Numbered from the stretch's first letter, positions 27,305-36,731 are shown. The stretch is 64,000 nt of DNA from Lacrimispora algidixylanolytica (GCF_003609635.1 NZ_MCIA01000001.1:160906-224905), one strand, 5' to 3'. Made by a program: numbers and translations. The notes: generated from the sequence alone by a model not told the origin.

Positions 27305-28129
27305 TTATTCCACATCAAAACCTCTTCCAATGATGCTGTTGCTCCTGCTTGCGCAGATAAAGCTGTCATCTTGTAAGGATTTCACATAATCTCTGATAGC
27401 AATCAGCTCCTGTTGGTTTAACACAGACTGAATCAGCATCTTCTTTTTCACGTTGGAGGTATCCATACCTTGAATAAATGTGGCTCCACGATTAAGCTCA
27501 TCCCGGATAAACTGGGTGATCTCTAAATACTGGTCTGACATAATGCTGACATTATAATATTTCTCAAAGCCAATGATTAATTTATCCGTTACCGCACTCA
27601 TGATGAAGGTACAAATTAAGGAATAAATAATCATAGTTATATTTCCAAATATAATAGAAGAACAGATAACTACCGTATTAATGATCAGATAATAAGTTCC
27701 TACAGAAATTCCCTTTTTCTCTTTTAAATATAAGGCTACAATGGATTCCGGTCCATTGGCAACTCCCTGCTTCATAATAATTCCGCCTGCAATTCCACCT
27801 ACCAGACCACCACTGACGGCTGCTGCAATAGAATCGGTGTGAAGTGCCGGCAAATAGCGGTTTACGATGCCCACATAGAAGGTGAACATCAAATAACTGA
27901 AACCAGCATAAAAAATCTGCTTTTTGTTATAACTAAAAAATGCCCAGATAAAAATCGGCAAAGCCATTAAAATAAGAAGCATCTGTACATCCATTCCTGT
28001 CAGACGGTTGACTACCGCTGCCAGCCCCCCAATTCCTGTTGCAACCAAATCATTGGCATTGAGTATCTGACAATACGCACATGCCGAAATAAACTGCCCC
28101 ACCGCTATCCAAAATAGCTTTTTCTTCAT
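27305..28129 (-). CDS. YitT-family membrane protein (DUF161 + DUF2179)
   Basis: A 274-residue protein with about five hydrophobic segments in the N-terminal two thirds (LFWIAVGQFISACAYCQIL; LMFTFYVGIVNRYL; GGLVGGIAGGIIMKQG) and a soluble C-terminal DUF2179 domain (YLEITQFIRDELNRGATFIQG). YitT proteins are widespread in Firmicutes, and their transport substrate is unsettled. The start at 28129 has GAGGAG before it; a promoter at 28200-28228 lies inside the longer possible reading frame, which excludes the upstream start. Confidence 0.9.
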   Translation of the reverse strand: MKKKLFWIAVGQFISACAYCQILNANDLVATGIGGLAAVVNRLTGMDVQMLLILMALPIFIWAFFSYNKKQIFYAGFSYLMFTFYVGIVNRYLPALHTDSIAAAVSGGLVGGIAGGIIMKQGVANGPESIVALYLKEKKGISVGTYYLIINTVVICSSIIFGNITMIIYSLICTFIMSAVTDKLIIGFEKYYNVSIMSDQYLEITQFIRDELNRGATFIQGMDTSNVKKKMLIQSVLNQQELIAIRDYVKSLQDDSFICASRSNSIIGRGFDVE

Positions 28130-28199
28130 TGCTGTTCTCCTCACAAAGTACCTGAACTCTTTTTCTTGTTCTGTATTTTCTAGCATTACATCGAACATT

Positions 28200-28228
28200 A
28201 TTATATATAGTTCATAGCCGTTGCGCAA
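28200..28228 (-). promoter_or_regulatory. Promoter of the yitT-type gene
   Basis: On the minus strand TTGCGC (28223-28228), a 17-bp spacer and TATAAT (28200-28205). The -35 lies within the palindrome GTTGCGCAAC (28220-28229), a possible operator. Confidence 0.6.
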
Positions 28229-28404
28229 CTACATTTATTTGACATGATTTAATCCATTGTCTATTTATAGATTAAGTCAAGTTTTATTGTCTAAATATTG
28301 CAGGGAACGGTGTCTCAATGTTTACAAAGTAGGAGAACACTATCGTTATAAAATCCAAAAATGGTGGAAAGAACCTAAAAAAGTTTGTGAGTATTGTTAA
28401 ATAA

Positions 28405-29454
28405 TTAACTTGTCTTATCTTCTACAAAATCCCCTCGTTTTTCCACTATTTTATAGCCAATAGAAGAAACCCGGTTTCTCAGGCATACGTTGCATTCTGC
28501 GGCCTCTTCCCCGGTACAGATCTTGTTATCATAGAGGTCATATTTCTTGCGGACACCAATAGGGGATAAGTTTGGCATCAACACATTGGAACCGGATAAA
28601 ATACCTTTTTCTCTTCCTTTGGGATCAAGGGTTCCAAGGGCTGTGGTGGAAGGGAGAAGGGCGTTTGGTAGCATTAATCTTAATATTCCAATGAGAAATA
28701 AGGTTAAGTCAACACTTCCAGCCGAAAAATCCCCAAAGGGAGTATCTTTATGGGGGATAAATGGCCCGATTCCCACCATCTGTGGGGATAACTCTTTAAT
28801 AAATGCAAGATCCTGTGCAAGGCATTCCGGAGTTTGATAAGGAGATCCTACCATAAAACCGGTTCCTACCTGATACCCGATCTTTTTTATGTTCCGAAGA
28901 CATTCTTTTCTGTTTGACAGGGATAACGACCCGGGGTGAAGCTTCGCGTAATGTTCTTCATTCGCCGTCTCATGGCGAAGGAGATAACGGTCTGCCCCTG
29001 CCTCATAATACTTTAAGTACTGGTCGTATGTCTTTTCTCCGATAGAAAGAGTAATGGCGCAGTCCGGGTAACCTTCCCGAATGGATTTGATGATATCAAC
29101 CATAATCTCATCGGTATAAAAAGGATCTTCTCCTCCCTGAAGTACAAAGGTACGAAAGCCTAACTCATGGCCTGTCTTACAACAGGACAAAATTTCTTCT
29201 TTGCTCAGGCGGTAACGGTCCGCATTCCCGTTACCTCTTCGGATCCCACAATAATAGCAGTCATTTTTACAATAATTGGTAAATTCAATCAGACCACGAA
29301 TGTAAACTTCTTTATCAAAATACTTTTCGCTATAGGTTCTTGCAAGAGAAAACAGGTAATCACTTGTCTCTTGATCATAATTCTGAAGCAAATAAACAAA
29401 CTCTTCCTTTGAAAGGTCATGTGTCTCATACAGTTTATCGATTAAGTGTTTCAT
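28405..29454 (-). CDS. hydE: [FeFe]-hydrogenase H-cluster radical SAM maturase HydE
   Basis: A 349-residue radical SAM enzyme. The cluster motif is CKNDCYYCGIRRGN (CxxxCxxC), preceded by YIRGLIEFTNYC, which fits HydE and its relatives rather than biotin synthase. Further blocks are LQGGEDPFYTDE and GFMVGSPYQT. HydE contributes to the dithiomethylamine/organometallic part of the H-cluster. HydF, HydG and the hydrogenase are not in this window. AAAAGGAG precedes the ATG. The close relative PylB and other HydE-like proteins are alternatives, but the overall pattern favours HydE. Confidence 0.88.
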   Translation of the reverse strand: MKHLIDKLYETHDLSKEEFVYLLQNYDQETSDYLFSLARTYSEKYFDKEVYIRGLIEFTNYCKNDCYYCGIRRGNGNADRYRLSKEEILSCCKTGHELGFRTFVLQGGEDPFYTDEIMVDIIKSIREGYPDCAITLSIGEKTYDQYLKYYEAGADRYLLRHETANEEHYAKLHPGSLSLSNRKECLRNIKKIGYQVGTGFMVGSPYQTPECLAQDLAFIKELSPQMVGIGPFIPHKDTPFGDFSAGSVDLTLFLIGILRLMLPNALLPSTTALGTLDPKGREKGILSGSNVLMPNLSPIGVRKKYDLYDNKICTGEEAAECNVCLRNRVSSIGYKIVEKRGDFVEDKTS

Positions 29455-29556
29455 ATTATAAGCTCCTTTTCATAGAAGTTCGGTATGTTTATACTACCAT
29501 TTTAATGAATCAAGGGAAAGTCCTTTTTCATAAATTTTATCAATTACCTTATACTT

Positions 29557-29655
29557 CTATATTTGAATCTTCATGCCATCATAGGCAAACTCGATTCCTT
29601 CGTATTTTCTTTGCAGAGCGTTATAGTCGTCGTAGCTTTTGCCCCATTCTTCTAT
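29557..29655 (-). other. In-frame 32-codon extension after the NUDIX amber stop
   Basis: Directly after the TAG that ends the NUDIX gene, the same frame stays open for 32 codons to another TAG. The reading IEEWGKSYDDYNALQRKY, then EGIEFAYDGMKIQI, looks protein-like and has no start codon of its own with a ribosome binding site. It is either the lost C-terminus of the NUDIX protein (premature amber), a readthrough extension, or chance. Confidence 0.4.
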
Positions 29656-30267
29656 CTATATAATATGGTACCTCTCCATGAGCTTTACGGCAGACGTAGC
29701 CATCTGAGCCGTCATTCCCCAGATCGTGGTGTCTTCATACTGGTAAAAGGAAATTTCATGAGTGCCTTTGACCCATGGATACTCCATCCCTCCTGGTATC
29801 CATTCGTACGGAAAGTCCTCTGGTGGCTCCTGAATCAGACGACTGGTAAATGTCTTGGCTGGATGGGTTCTAAAAAACTCCAGTGGAATCTTAACGATAG
29901 CCTCTACCTCATCCGTACCGAAGGTGTCCTGATAATCCTTTATGGTTCCAATAAAGGGTTGAACCATTAAATTAAAGGGAGATAGGTACATATCACCAGG
30001 TCCTAATACCTGAATCTGTTTTCGCCGTACATATAGTTCTTCCATGGTTTCCCGAATCGCACATGCTCTTAAGGACTCTCCTAGTTCCAGTTTACCGCCT
30101 GGAAAACAGATTTCTCCGGGCTGGCGCCTTAATTTTCCTGATCTTTTTTCAAACAATAGATGAGGAACTCCAGAAACTTCAATCACAGGTACTAAAACTG
30201 CATACTTACGGAAGGCTTCCTCTCCAATGATTCCTGGTTTCCTGCCAGAAAAATCTTTTTTATTCAA
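29656..30267 (-). CDS. NUDIX hydrolase (CoA-pyrophosphatase type)
   Basis: A 203-residue NUDIX enzyme. The Nudix box is GGKLELGESLRACAIRETMEEL (G-x5-E-x7-R-E-x2-E-E), followed by a region like CoA/ADP-ribose pyrophosphatases (NudL/YeaB). It would cleave CoA or related nucleoside diphosphate derivatives with Mg2+. Translation starts at TTG 30267, set by GGAGGG 7 bases upstream. The gene ends in TAG, after which the same frame is open for 32 more codons. It is monocistronic. Confidence 0.88.
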   Translation of the reverse strand: MNKKDFSGRKPGIIGEEAFRKYAVLVPVIEVSGVPHLLFEKRSGKLRRQPGEICFPGGKLELGESLRACAIRETMEELYVRRKQIQVLGPGDMYLSPFNLMVQPFIGTIKDYQDTFGTDEVEAIVKIPLEFFRTHPAKTFTSRLIQEPPEDFPYEWIPGGMEYPWVKGTHEISFYQYEDTTIWGMTAQMATSAVKLMERYHII

Positions 30268-30337
30268 AGTAAATCCCTCCTATTCTTCTATATTTTCTGT
30301 CTCAATTTTACCCACAATGAAACCTTATAAAATAACC

Positions 30338-31165
30338 TCACATGGGAGCTACCGGAATTTGAATCTTCACCACGTACTCATTAGACTCCACACCAGCCAG
30401 ATGACTCAGCATATCATCCTCATACGCATCCCCATGAATGACCATATGGTTTTTCTCTATAAATAATTTTAGTTGGTTGTAGGTTTCAAATGTCTGCTCA
30501 TAAGAGCCTTTATGAATTGCTACAGCATAGATTCCCGCCTTCTTTGTATGAACTCGTTCGCTGTTAATGTATGCCCGTATCTTGCTGCTGTAGTATGAAA
30601 CTCTCATATATTCCCCGGAAAGTATATCTTCTTTTTTTAATATGGCGCCAAGCAACAGCTCTGTTTCCCCACTTAATTCATCACAATACTCAAAATGATC
30701 TCTTAGCTTTTCAAGCTCCTGCTTTGCAGAAGCCTCTTCCATCATCTTAACCACAATATAATATTCTTCTCTGCAATCTTCCAAATAAGGAACCCCATAT
30801 ACACAACGTAAGGCCTCTTCCGTGGTCTCAATCGTGGCTAATATTTTATTTCTCATAAGATTCGTCTTTTTTATCTCTGCCTCAAGCTGCATTTCCTTTT
30901 GTCTTAGTATAGAAAGAAATAGATCCGGGTTATAATCATTCATATAAGCCTTGATTTCGCTAAGAGAAGAACCTGCCTGCTTTAAGATATGGATGATATC
31001 ATACGTAAAAAACTGCTTGATGGAATAATAACGATAGCCATTTTGTTTTACCAATTCCGGCTTTAAAATCCCCACCTCATCATAATGGAATAATGTGTGC
31101 TTACTCACTCCGCAAAGGTGGGCAAATTCTTTGGTGGTCAAATATTGCTTGTTATTTCCAGACAT
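30338..31165 (-). CDS. MerR-family regulator with GyrI-like effector domain
   Basis: A 275-residue regulator: N-terminal MerR winged helix ([28 protein letters not shown]), a long linker helix, and a C-terminal domain of the BmrR/GyrI-like ligand-binding type ([23 protein letters not shown]). It is divergent from a heterodimeric ABC exporter, whose promoter (31228-31258) has a 19-bp spacer with a dyad in it. This regulator is therefore the probable ligand-dependent activator of that pump, in the manner of BmrR. GAAAGGGAAG precedes the ATG. Confidence 0.92.
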   Translation of the reverse strand: MSGNNKQYLTTKEFAHLCGVSKHTLFHYDEVGILKPELVKQNGYRYYSIKQFFTYDIIHILKQAGSSLSEIKAYMNDYNPDLFLSILRQKEMQLEAEIKKTNLMRNKILATIETTEEALRCVYGVPYLEDCREEYYIVVKMMEEASAKQELEKLRDHFEYCDELSGETELLLGAILKKEDILSGEYMRVSYYSSKIRAYINSERVHTKKAGIYAVAIHKGSYEQTFETYNQLKLFIEKNHMVIHGDAYEDDMLSHLAGVESNEYVVKIQIPVAPM

Positions 31166-31227
31166 ATGCTTCCCTTTCTATTATTAAAATCAAATTATTA
31201 GTATTTTATATACTTTTGTAAATATTC

Positions 31228-31258
31228 TTGACTTTAGGGTTACCCTATACTTTATAAT
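31228..31258 (+). promoter_or_regulatory. MerR-type promoter of the ABC exporter
   Basis: TTGACT (31228-31233), a 19-bp spacer and TATAAT (31253-31258). The spacer holds the perfect dyad TAGGGT-T-ACCCTA (31235-31247). The over-long spacer with a central dyad is the hallmark of promoters that MerR-family proteins activate by DNA distortion. Confidence 0.85.
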
Positions 31259-31323
31259 GACATAGCTGCAAACATCCGTCAAGACATTATTTATCAACGA
31301 AAACGATATACAGGAGGACCAAT

Positions 31324-33075
31324 ATGAGACAATTACTGCCTTACATAAGGCCACATAAAAGGCTTTTGGCAGGTGCCATAATATTATTAATTTTCAATAA
31401 CTTTACTGCCATGTTTATTCCTACACTCACAGCCCGCTTGATCAATGTGGGGGTAGCCAATCAGGACTTGCCCTACATCTATCGTATTTGCGGGCTTATG
31501 CTTACGGTTGCTGTACTTGGAGGAGTCAGTTCCATTGTCTCTGCCATTTTGTCATCAAAGGCTGCGGCTGGAGTCGCCAGAGATTTAAGAGAAGCTGTGT
31601 TTATGAAAGCACAGACATACTCTCTCACTGATTTTAAAACGGTTGGAACTGCTTCTATGATCACCCGCAGTACCAGTGATATTAATATCATTCAAAGATC
31701 AACTATGATGTTATTAAGAGTTCTTCTGCCTGCGCCTATTATGACCATAGTAGGTCTTACGCTCGCCTTTCGCACCAACGTGCAAATGGCCTTGTTTTTT
31801 ATTGTGGTTATCTTGTTTTTCGGTGTTATGGCATTTTTGATTGGCAAAAGAGCCATTCCTTTGTTTCAGATGATCCAAAAGAAGATGGACCGGGTAACCT
31901 ATGTGCTACGGGAAGTCATTACTGGAGTAAGAGTAATCCGGGCATTTAACCGGGAAGAATATGAGAAGGACCGTTTTGTGGAAGCTTGTTACGATTACAG
32001 GGATACCACAATAAAGACTGGAAGAGTCTTCGCTATATTATTACCATTCCTTTTTTTAATATTAGATTTAAGCGTTGCTTCTGTCATCTGGTTTGGTGGC
32101 ATTCAGGTATCAAACGGCTCCATGGAGATCGGAAGTATCTTTGCTCTCATTGAATACCTGACTATTATTCTTTTTTGCAGCGTTATGGCTGTTATGGGAT
32201 TTATGGAGATTCCCCGTGCGCTCATTAGTGTGGAGCGTATCAATGAGATTTTAGACCTGACTCCTGAAATCGTTGATGATGCCAATGCTACTCCAAAAAG
32301 TGATTTAAAAGGAACCCTGGAGTTTAGAAATGTTTCTTTTATGTATGCAAATGCAGAGGAACCGGTTTTAAGTCATATCTCCTTTACTTCAAAACCGGGG
32401 CAGACAACCGCCATTATTGGTGGAACAGGTTCCGGAAAATCAACCATTGCAAACTTAATTCCTCATTTTTATCAGATTCAGGAAGGGGAAATCCTTTTAA
32501 ATGGAACCAATATTATAGAGTATCCTCAGAAGACATTAAGAGATAAAATCGGCTTTATACCCCAAAAAGCATTCTTGTTTCGGGGAACCATCGAGAGCAA
32601 TATACGGTTTGGCAAGGAAGATGCAACGATGGAGGAAATCATTGCTGCTTCCAAGGTGGCGCAAGCTCATGAATTCATAGAAAATCTAGACGACGGCTAT
32701 CAATCTTATGTGGCTCAGGCAGGCACCAATCTATCCGGCGGACAAAAGCAGCGAGTCGCCATTGCAAGAGCCCTTATTAAAAAACCGGAAGTCTATGTGT
32801 TTGACGACAGCTTCTCTGCCCTGGATTATAAGACAGATTCTCTCTTAAGGAAGGCATTAAAATCACAGATTAAGGATTCCGCCCTTATTATTGTGGCTCA
32901 GAGAATCAGCACCATCATGGATGCCGATCAGATTCTTGTTCTGGATGATGGAAAGGTGGTCAGCATTGGACGGCATGAGGAGCTTATGAAGACTTGTTCC
33001 GTCTATCAGCAGATTGCCGCCACACAGTTAAGTGAAGAAGAATTAAATAGAAAGGAGGAGAGGAATCATGGATAA
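31324..33075 (+). CDS. ABC exporter half-transporter, degenerate-site subunit
   Basis: A 583-residue half-transporter: six-helix type I exporter domain (residues 1-320) and NBD with Walker A GGTGSGKST, signature [15 protein letters not shown] and Walker B VYVFDDSFSALD. The catalytic glutamate after Walker B is replaced by Asp, as in one subunit of asymmetric heterodimers such as BmrC/TM287. It overlaps the next gene by 8 bases, and the products should form one heterodimeric drug or peptide exporter controlled by the divergent MerR protein. Confidence 0.93.
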   Translation: MRQLLPYIRPHKRLLAGAIILLIFNNFTAMFIPTLTARLINVGVANQDLPYIYRICGLMLTVAVLGGVSSIVSAILSSKAAAGVARDLREAVFMKAQTYSLTDFKTVGTASMITRSTSDINIIQRSTMMLLRVLLPAPIMTIVGLTLAFRTNVQMALFFIVVILFFGVMAFLIGKRAIPLFQMIQKKMDRVTYVLREVITGVRVIRAFNREEYEKDRFVEACYDYRDTTIKTGRVFAILLPFLFLILDLSVASVIWFGGIQVSNGSMEIGSIFALIEYLTIILFCSVMAVMGFMEIPRALISVERINEILDLTPEIVDDANATPKSDLKGTLEFRNVSFMYANAEEPVLSHISFTSKPGQTTAIIGGTGSGKSTIANLIPHFYQIQEGEILLNGTNIIEYPQKTLRDKIGFIPQKAFLFRGTIESNIRFGKEDATMEEIIAASKVAQAHEFIENLDDGYQSYVAQAGTNLSGGQKQRVAIARALIKKPEVYVFDDSFSALDYKTDSLLRKALKSQIKDSALIIVAQRISTIMDADQILVLDDGKVVSIGRHEELMKTCSVYQQIAATQLSEEELNRKEERNHG

Positions 33076-34867
33076 GAAGAAAAAAGGAACTATATTAAGA
33101 TTGTTCACTTATTTTAAGGGATCTAGGCTTAAGTTAGCTTTAATCATTGTAACTACTATATTAAGTGCAGCCCTTTTCATCGTATCTCCTATATTTTTAG
33201 GAAAAGCACTGGATCAACTTGCAAATGGGATTAAGACATCCGTATTAAATGGCACCCGTTTTCAGGTGAATTGGGATACCATGGGCAATATTTTTGGGAT
33301 TCTCCTCACTCTTTATGTATTAAGTTTTATTACAAACTATCTGGCAAATTATCTGATGGCTACTGTTACCGAAACAGTGACTTTAAATATGAGAAGTTCC
33401 TTAATGGATAAGCTAAACCGTCTGCCTCTCCGCTTTTTTGATGCGACGGAACGAGGGGATATCCTAAGCCGTGCTACCAATGATGTGGAAAAGATAGCAG
33501 ATGCCTTAAGAGAAGGCTTTAACCGACTTATTGCCTCCGTCATATCCATCATTGGTGCCATTGCTATGATGCTTTATATCAGTCCAACTTTATCTATAGT
33601 GGCCTTCCTTACCATTGGAATTGCAACCGTTTTGACTGTGATCCTTTCTGGAAAGTCCAGAAAATATTTTTTCAATTACCAGACCTCTATGGGCGAGTTA
33701 AATGCAGCGGTGGAAGAGACCTTTACCGGGCAGCTCGTAATCAAAGCCTTTAACCAGGAAGATGCCACTTTAGAGGAGTTTCGAAAAATCAATGGAGAGC
33801 TGTATCAGCACAGCACTTCTTCCCAGATTGCTCAATATATCGTCTCCCCATGTATCCGTCTCATTAATAACTTCGGATACACCATCATTGCTGCTTTAAG
33901 CGTAATTAACATCATACAGGGCAGAATGACCATTGGTACTGTCCAGGCCTTTATTCAGTATGCGGATAAATCCTCTGAACCGGTTATCGAATGTTCCCAG
34001 ATCATCAGCTCCATGCAGTCCGCATTTGCGGCTTCCATCCGATACTTTCAGATCATGGATGAACTTGATGAAGTTCCAGATCACGTCTCTTTGGAGGTTC
34101 TTCCAGAAACAAAGGGAGATGTTCGTTTTGAACACGTCCGTTTTGGATATTCCGATGATCATATTCTTATGAAGGACATCAATATTGAGATAAACGCTGG
34201 TGACCGGATTGCCATCGTAGGCCCTACTGGTGCCGGCAAAACAACCCTGGTAAATCTTCTTATGCGTTTTTATGAGATTCAGGGTGGTTCCATTAAAATC
34301 GACGGCGTAGATATTAAGTCTATGTCAAGAGCTGAACTTAGGAGTAAGTTCGGTATGGTTTTACAAGATACCTGGCTCTTTGGCGGTTCCATTAAAGATA
34401 ACATTGCCTACAGTAACTTTGATGCACCGGAAGAAGCTGTGATTGCAGCAACGAAATCTGCCAGAGCGGATCATTTTATCCGTACCCTGCCAGAAGGTTA
34501 TCAAACTACTCTTACGGAAGACGGCTCCAACGTATCCCAGGGTCAGAAGCAGCTTTTAACCATTGCCAGAGCCATCTTAGCGGATCCTGCTATCTTAATT
34601 CTTGATGAGGCTACTTCAAGTGTAGATACCAGAACAGAGGCAGAGATTCAAAAGGCCATGAACAACTTAATGAAGGGGCGAACCAGCTTTATCATCGCTC
34701 ATAAGCTGTCTACCATTCGGGATGCAGATCTTATCATTGTTATGGATCACGGCACCATCATTGAGCAGGGATCTCATGAAGAGCTTCTTACGAAACAGGG
34801 ATTCTATGAAAAGCTTTATAACAGCCAGTTTGCACACTCAGGTTCTGAAGAAGAACAAACGGCTTAA
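33068..34867 (+). CDS. ABC exporter half-transporter, catalytic subunit
   Basis: A 599-residue half-transporter: exporter membrane domain, then NBD with Walker A GPTGAGKTT, Walker B ILILDEATSSVD with intact catalytic Glu, and signature VSQGQKQLLTIARA, where the usual LSGGQ reads VSQGQ. A changed signature in this subunit together with the changed Walker B in its partner is what an asymmetric heterodimer needs: the two defects fall in the same composite ATP site. AAAGGAGGAG in the end of the previous gene gives coupled translation. Confidence 0.94.
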   Translation: MDKKKKGTILRLFTYFKGSRLKLALIIVTTILSAALFIVSPIFLGKALDQLANGIKTSVLNGTRFQVNWDTMGNIFGILLTLYVLSFITNYLANYLMATVTETVTLNMRSSLMDKLNRLPLRFFDATERGDILSRATNDVEKIADALREGFNRLIASVISIIGAIAMMLYISPTLSIVAFLTIGIATVLTVILSGKSRKYFFNYQTSMGELNAAVEETFTGQLVIKAFNQEDATLEEFRKINGELYQHSTSSQIAQYIVSPCIRLINNFGYTIIAALSVINIIQGRMTIGTVQAFIQYADKSSEPVIECSQIISSMQSAFAASIRYFQIMDELDEVPDHVSLEVLPETKGDVRFEHVRFGYSDDHILMKDINIEINAGDRIAIVGPTGAGKTTLVNLLMRFYEIQGGSIKIDGVDIKSMSRAELRSKFGMVLQDTWLFGGSIKDNIAYSNFDAPEEAVIAATKSARADHFIRTLPEGYQTTLTEDGSNVSQGQKQLLTIARAILADPAILILDEATSSVDTRTEAEIQKAMNNLMKGRTSFIIAHKLSTIRDADLIIVMDHGTIIEQGSHEELLTKQGFYEKLYNSQFAHSGSEEEQTA

Positions 34868-34930
34868 ATCTAGATTAAAACGGAAGGGGTGTTGCAAAAT
34901 AGCCCCTTGATAAAATAATCCACAAAAAAT

Positions 34931-34974
34931 GCACCTTAAGCAGGCTTCAAAAACCTGTATTAAGGTGCGTTTTC
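34931..34974. terminator. Terminator after the ABC exporter operon
   Basis: GCACCTTAA and CAGG pair with CCTG and TTAAGGTGC around an A-rich loop, followed by TTTTC on the right and preceded by an A-run on the left. It lies between the convergent ABC and EamA genes. Confidence 0.8.
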
Positions 34975-35044
34975 TAATTATTAAGGTGATTGCTTTATGC
35001 AATTTGCTACCACAAATTCATTTTGTAACAGTCCCTTCTTATGT

Positions 35045-35947
35045 CTATTCGAAGCTATTTTGTGGCTGACTTTTGGTAGCGGTCACCGGCTTTTTTATCT
35101 TTCTCTTGCTTTGTGATACAAAGACGCTGGAAATGATGATGATAACTCCAAGGATTTGAAGGAAGTTAATGGTCTGTCCCAGCATGAAGTAACCAAGGAA
35201 AAAAGCGGTTAATGGGTTAATGGGATTTAAGAAAGAAGCTTTCGCAGGCCCGATCTTTTCAATTCCTCGAAACCAGAGATAATACGCTAACCCTGTGTTG
35301 AAAATACCGATAAAGGCAATTCCCAAAATATTTTGTGTGGACAGTGGTGGAACCGGACCTTCCAGAAACAAAAAGGCTGGAATTAAGATCAGGCTTCCAA
35401 AAAACAACTGCCATGAGGTAAAGACCATCTGACTTACTCCCTCTGGCTTTCCCCAGTACTTGGTTAGCACCACTCCAAGGGACATCAGTGCGGAACCTAT
35501 CAATGCGGCAATGACACCAATAGGATCAATGGCGGCTTGCTGCTTAAAGAACAAAAAGAACACTCCCACAAAAATCATTCCGATAGCAAGAAAGGAATTG
35601 GCTGTTGGCTTTTCCTTTAAGATAATCCAGCTTAAGAAAATAATAAAAACAGGTTGGACACTTCCTACAATAGAGGCGATTCCACCAGGGAGACGATAAG
35701 CCGCTATAAATAAAAGCAGGAAAAAGATTCCTATATTTAAGCTCCCCAATAAGATGGATCGAAACAGCCAGATTCCTTTTGGAAACTTGCGATAAAATAA
35801 CAAAAGCAAAAGTCCGATGGGAAGACCCCTCATTAGAGCTACAAAGATGGGTCTGTCAATTGGTATGAATACAGCAGTAATCATATAGGTGGAACCCCAC
35901 AGCATGGGAGTAATCATGGTCAAAAGAGTATCTTTAAAATCTTTCAT
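35045..35947 (-). CDS. EamA/DMT-family transporter
   Basis: A 300-residue drug/metabolite transporter with ten hydrophobic helices arranged as two EamA repeats (starting TMITPMLWGSTYM and AALIGSALMSLGVV). These carriers export amino acids or metabolites. AGAAAGGA supports the start at 35947. A good promoter (36023-36051) is flanked by the MarR dyad, so the divergent MarR protein probably represses it. Confidence 0.9.
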   Translation of the reverse strand: MKDFKDTLLTMITPMLWGSTYMITAVFIPIDRPIFVALMRGLPIGLLLLLFYRKFPKGIWLFRSILLGSLNIGIFFLLLFIAAYRLPGGIASIVGSVQPVFIIFLSWIILKEKPTANSFLAIGMIFVGVFFLFFKQQAAIDPIGVIAALIGSALMSLGVVLTKYWGKPEGVSQMVFTSWQLFFGSLILIPAFLFLEGPVPPLSTQNILGIAFIGIFNTGLAYYLWFRGIEKIGPAKASFLNPINPLTAFFLGYFMLGQTINFLQILGVIIIISSVFVSQSKRKIKKPVTATKSQPQNSFE

Positions 35948-36022
35948 ATGGTTGTCCTTTCTTTTCATTTTCTAACGTAACATTCGTCTTAATCAAAAGT
36001 ATTTTAATGTTAAGATAAATGA

Positions 36023-36070
36023 ATTATATGTTAATCTAATCACCTTGTCAAGTATCTCAACATTAAGATA
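36023..36070 (-). promoter_or_regulatory. Promoter of the EamA gene with adjacent MarR dyad
   Basis: On the minus strand TTGACA (36046-36051), a 17-bp spacer and TATAAT (36023-36028), a near-consensus promoter. Immediately upstream of the -35 is the dyad TATCT-N8-AGATA (36053-36070), and a second TTAAGATA copy lies downstream near 36010-36017. Both suit MarR-type repression. Confidence 0.7.
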
Positions 36071-36089
36071 GTTAACCTTAAAATTGTTC

Positions 36090-36118
36090 TTGTTTTTTCA
36101 TTTTTCTGATGTTACACT
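36090..36118 (+). promoter_or_regulatory. Extended -10 promoter of the MarR gene (leaderless)
   Basis: TTGTTT (36090-36095), a 17-bp spacer and the extended -10 TGTTACACT (ending 36118). The ATG begins seven bases after the -10, where transcription would start, and no ribosome binding site is visible. The transcript is therefore probably leaderless. Confidence 0.5.
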
Positions 36119-36124
36119 GTTACT

Positions 36125-36652
36125 ATGAAAAAAGACAAAGTTGACACCTTTATGGAACAATGGAAAGAGGAATTGCCGGAGCTTGGTACAGAATCCATGG
36201 CTGTTATAGGACGGCTGAACAGAGTCGCAAAACATATAGAAAAGAGGTTAGGGAAGAATTTTGCACAATACAACCTTAACAGCGGGGAGTTTGATGTACT
36301 TGCTTCCCTTCGGCGTTCCGGCAAGGATTACCGACTGAAACCTACGGATCTTTATCAGTCCCTTATGATCACCTCAGGTGCTATGACAAACCGGATTGAT
36401 ACTCTGGAAAAAAAGGAATTGGTCAGCCGTACCCATGATGATTCTGATCGAAGAACCATCTATGTACAATTAACAAAGAAAGGCTTCGACCTGATCACAG
36501 AGGCAGTGATCACTCACACGGAAACAGAAAATTCTATATTCAAAGATCTATCAAAGAAAGAAACGGTTCTTTTTAACGATCTGTTAAAAAAGCTGCTCTT
36601 TTCCTTGGGAGAAGAACCCCAAGAGTATGATACCCCAATGCCTAAGCAGTAA
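36125..36652 (+). CDS. MarR-family transcriptional regulator
   Basis: A 175-residue MarR-family dimeric repressor: the N-terminal helix, the winged helix (LKPTDLYQSLMITSGAMTNRIDTLEKKELVSR) and the wing DDSDRRTIYVQLTKKG are clear. It is divergent from the EamA transporter, and dyads in the shared region suggest that it represses both. The ATG lacks a ribosome binding site and lies only seven bases after a -10 element, so translation from a leaderless mRNA is likely. A terminator follows. Confidence 0.92.
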   Translation: MKKDKVDTFMEQWKEELPELGTESMAVIGRLNRVAKHIEKRLGKNFAQYNLNSGEFDVLASLRRSGKDYRLKPTDLYQSLMITSGAMTNRIDTLEKKELVSRTHDDSDRRTIYVQLTKKGFDLITEAVITHTETENSIFKDLSKKETVLFNDLLKKLLFSLGEEPQEYDTPMPKQ

Positions 36653-36672
36653 TCAAGAACCATACAAAGAAA

Positions 36673-36706
36673 GTGGAGTTCCAATGTACGGAACCCCACT
36701 TTTTTT
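36673..36706 (+). terminator. Intrinsic terminator of the MarR gene
   Basis: GTGGAGTTCC pairs with GGAACCCCAC (one A-C mismatch) around a 7-base loop, followed by seven T. Confidence 0.85.
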
Positions 36707-36731
36707 ATATGATTGATGTTTTTTGCTATAT

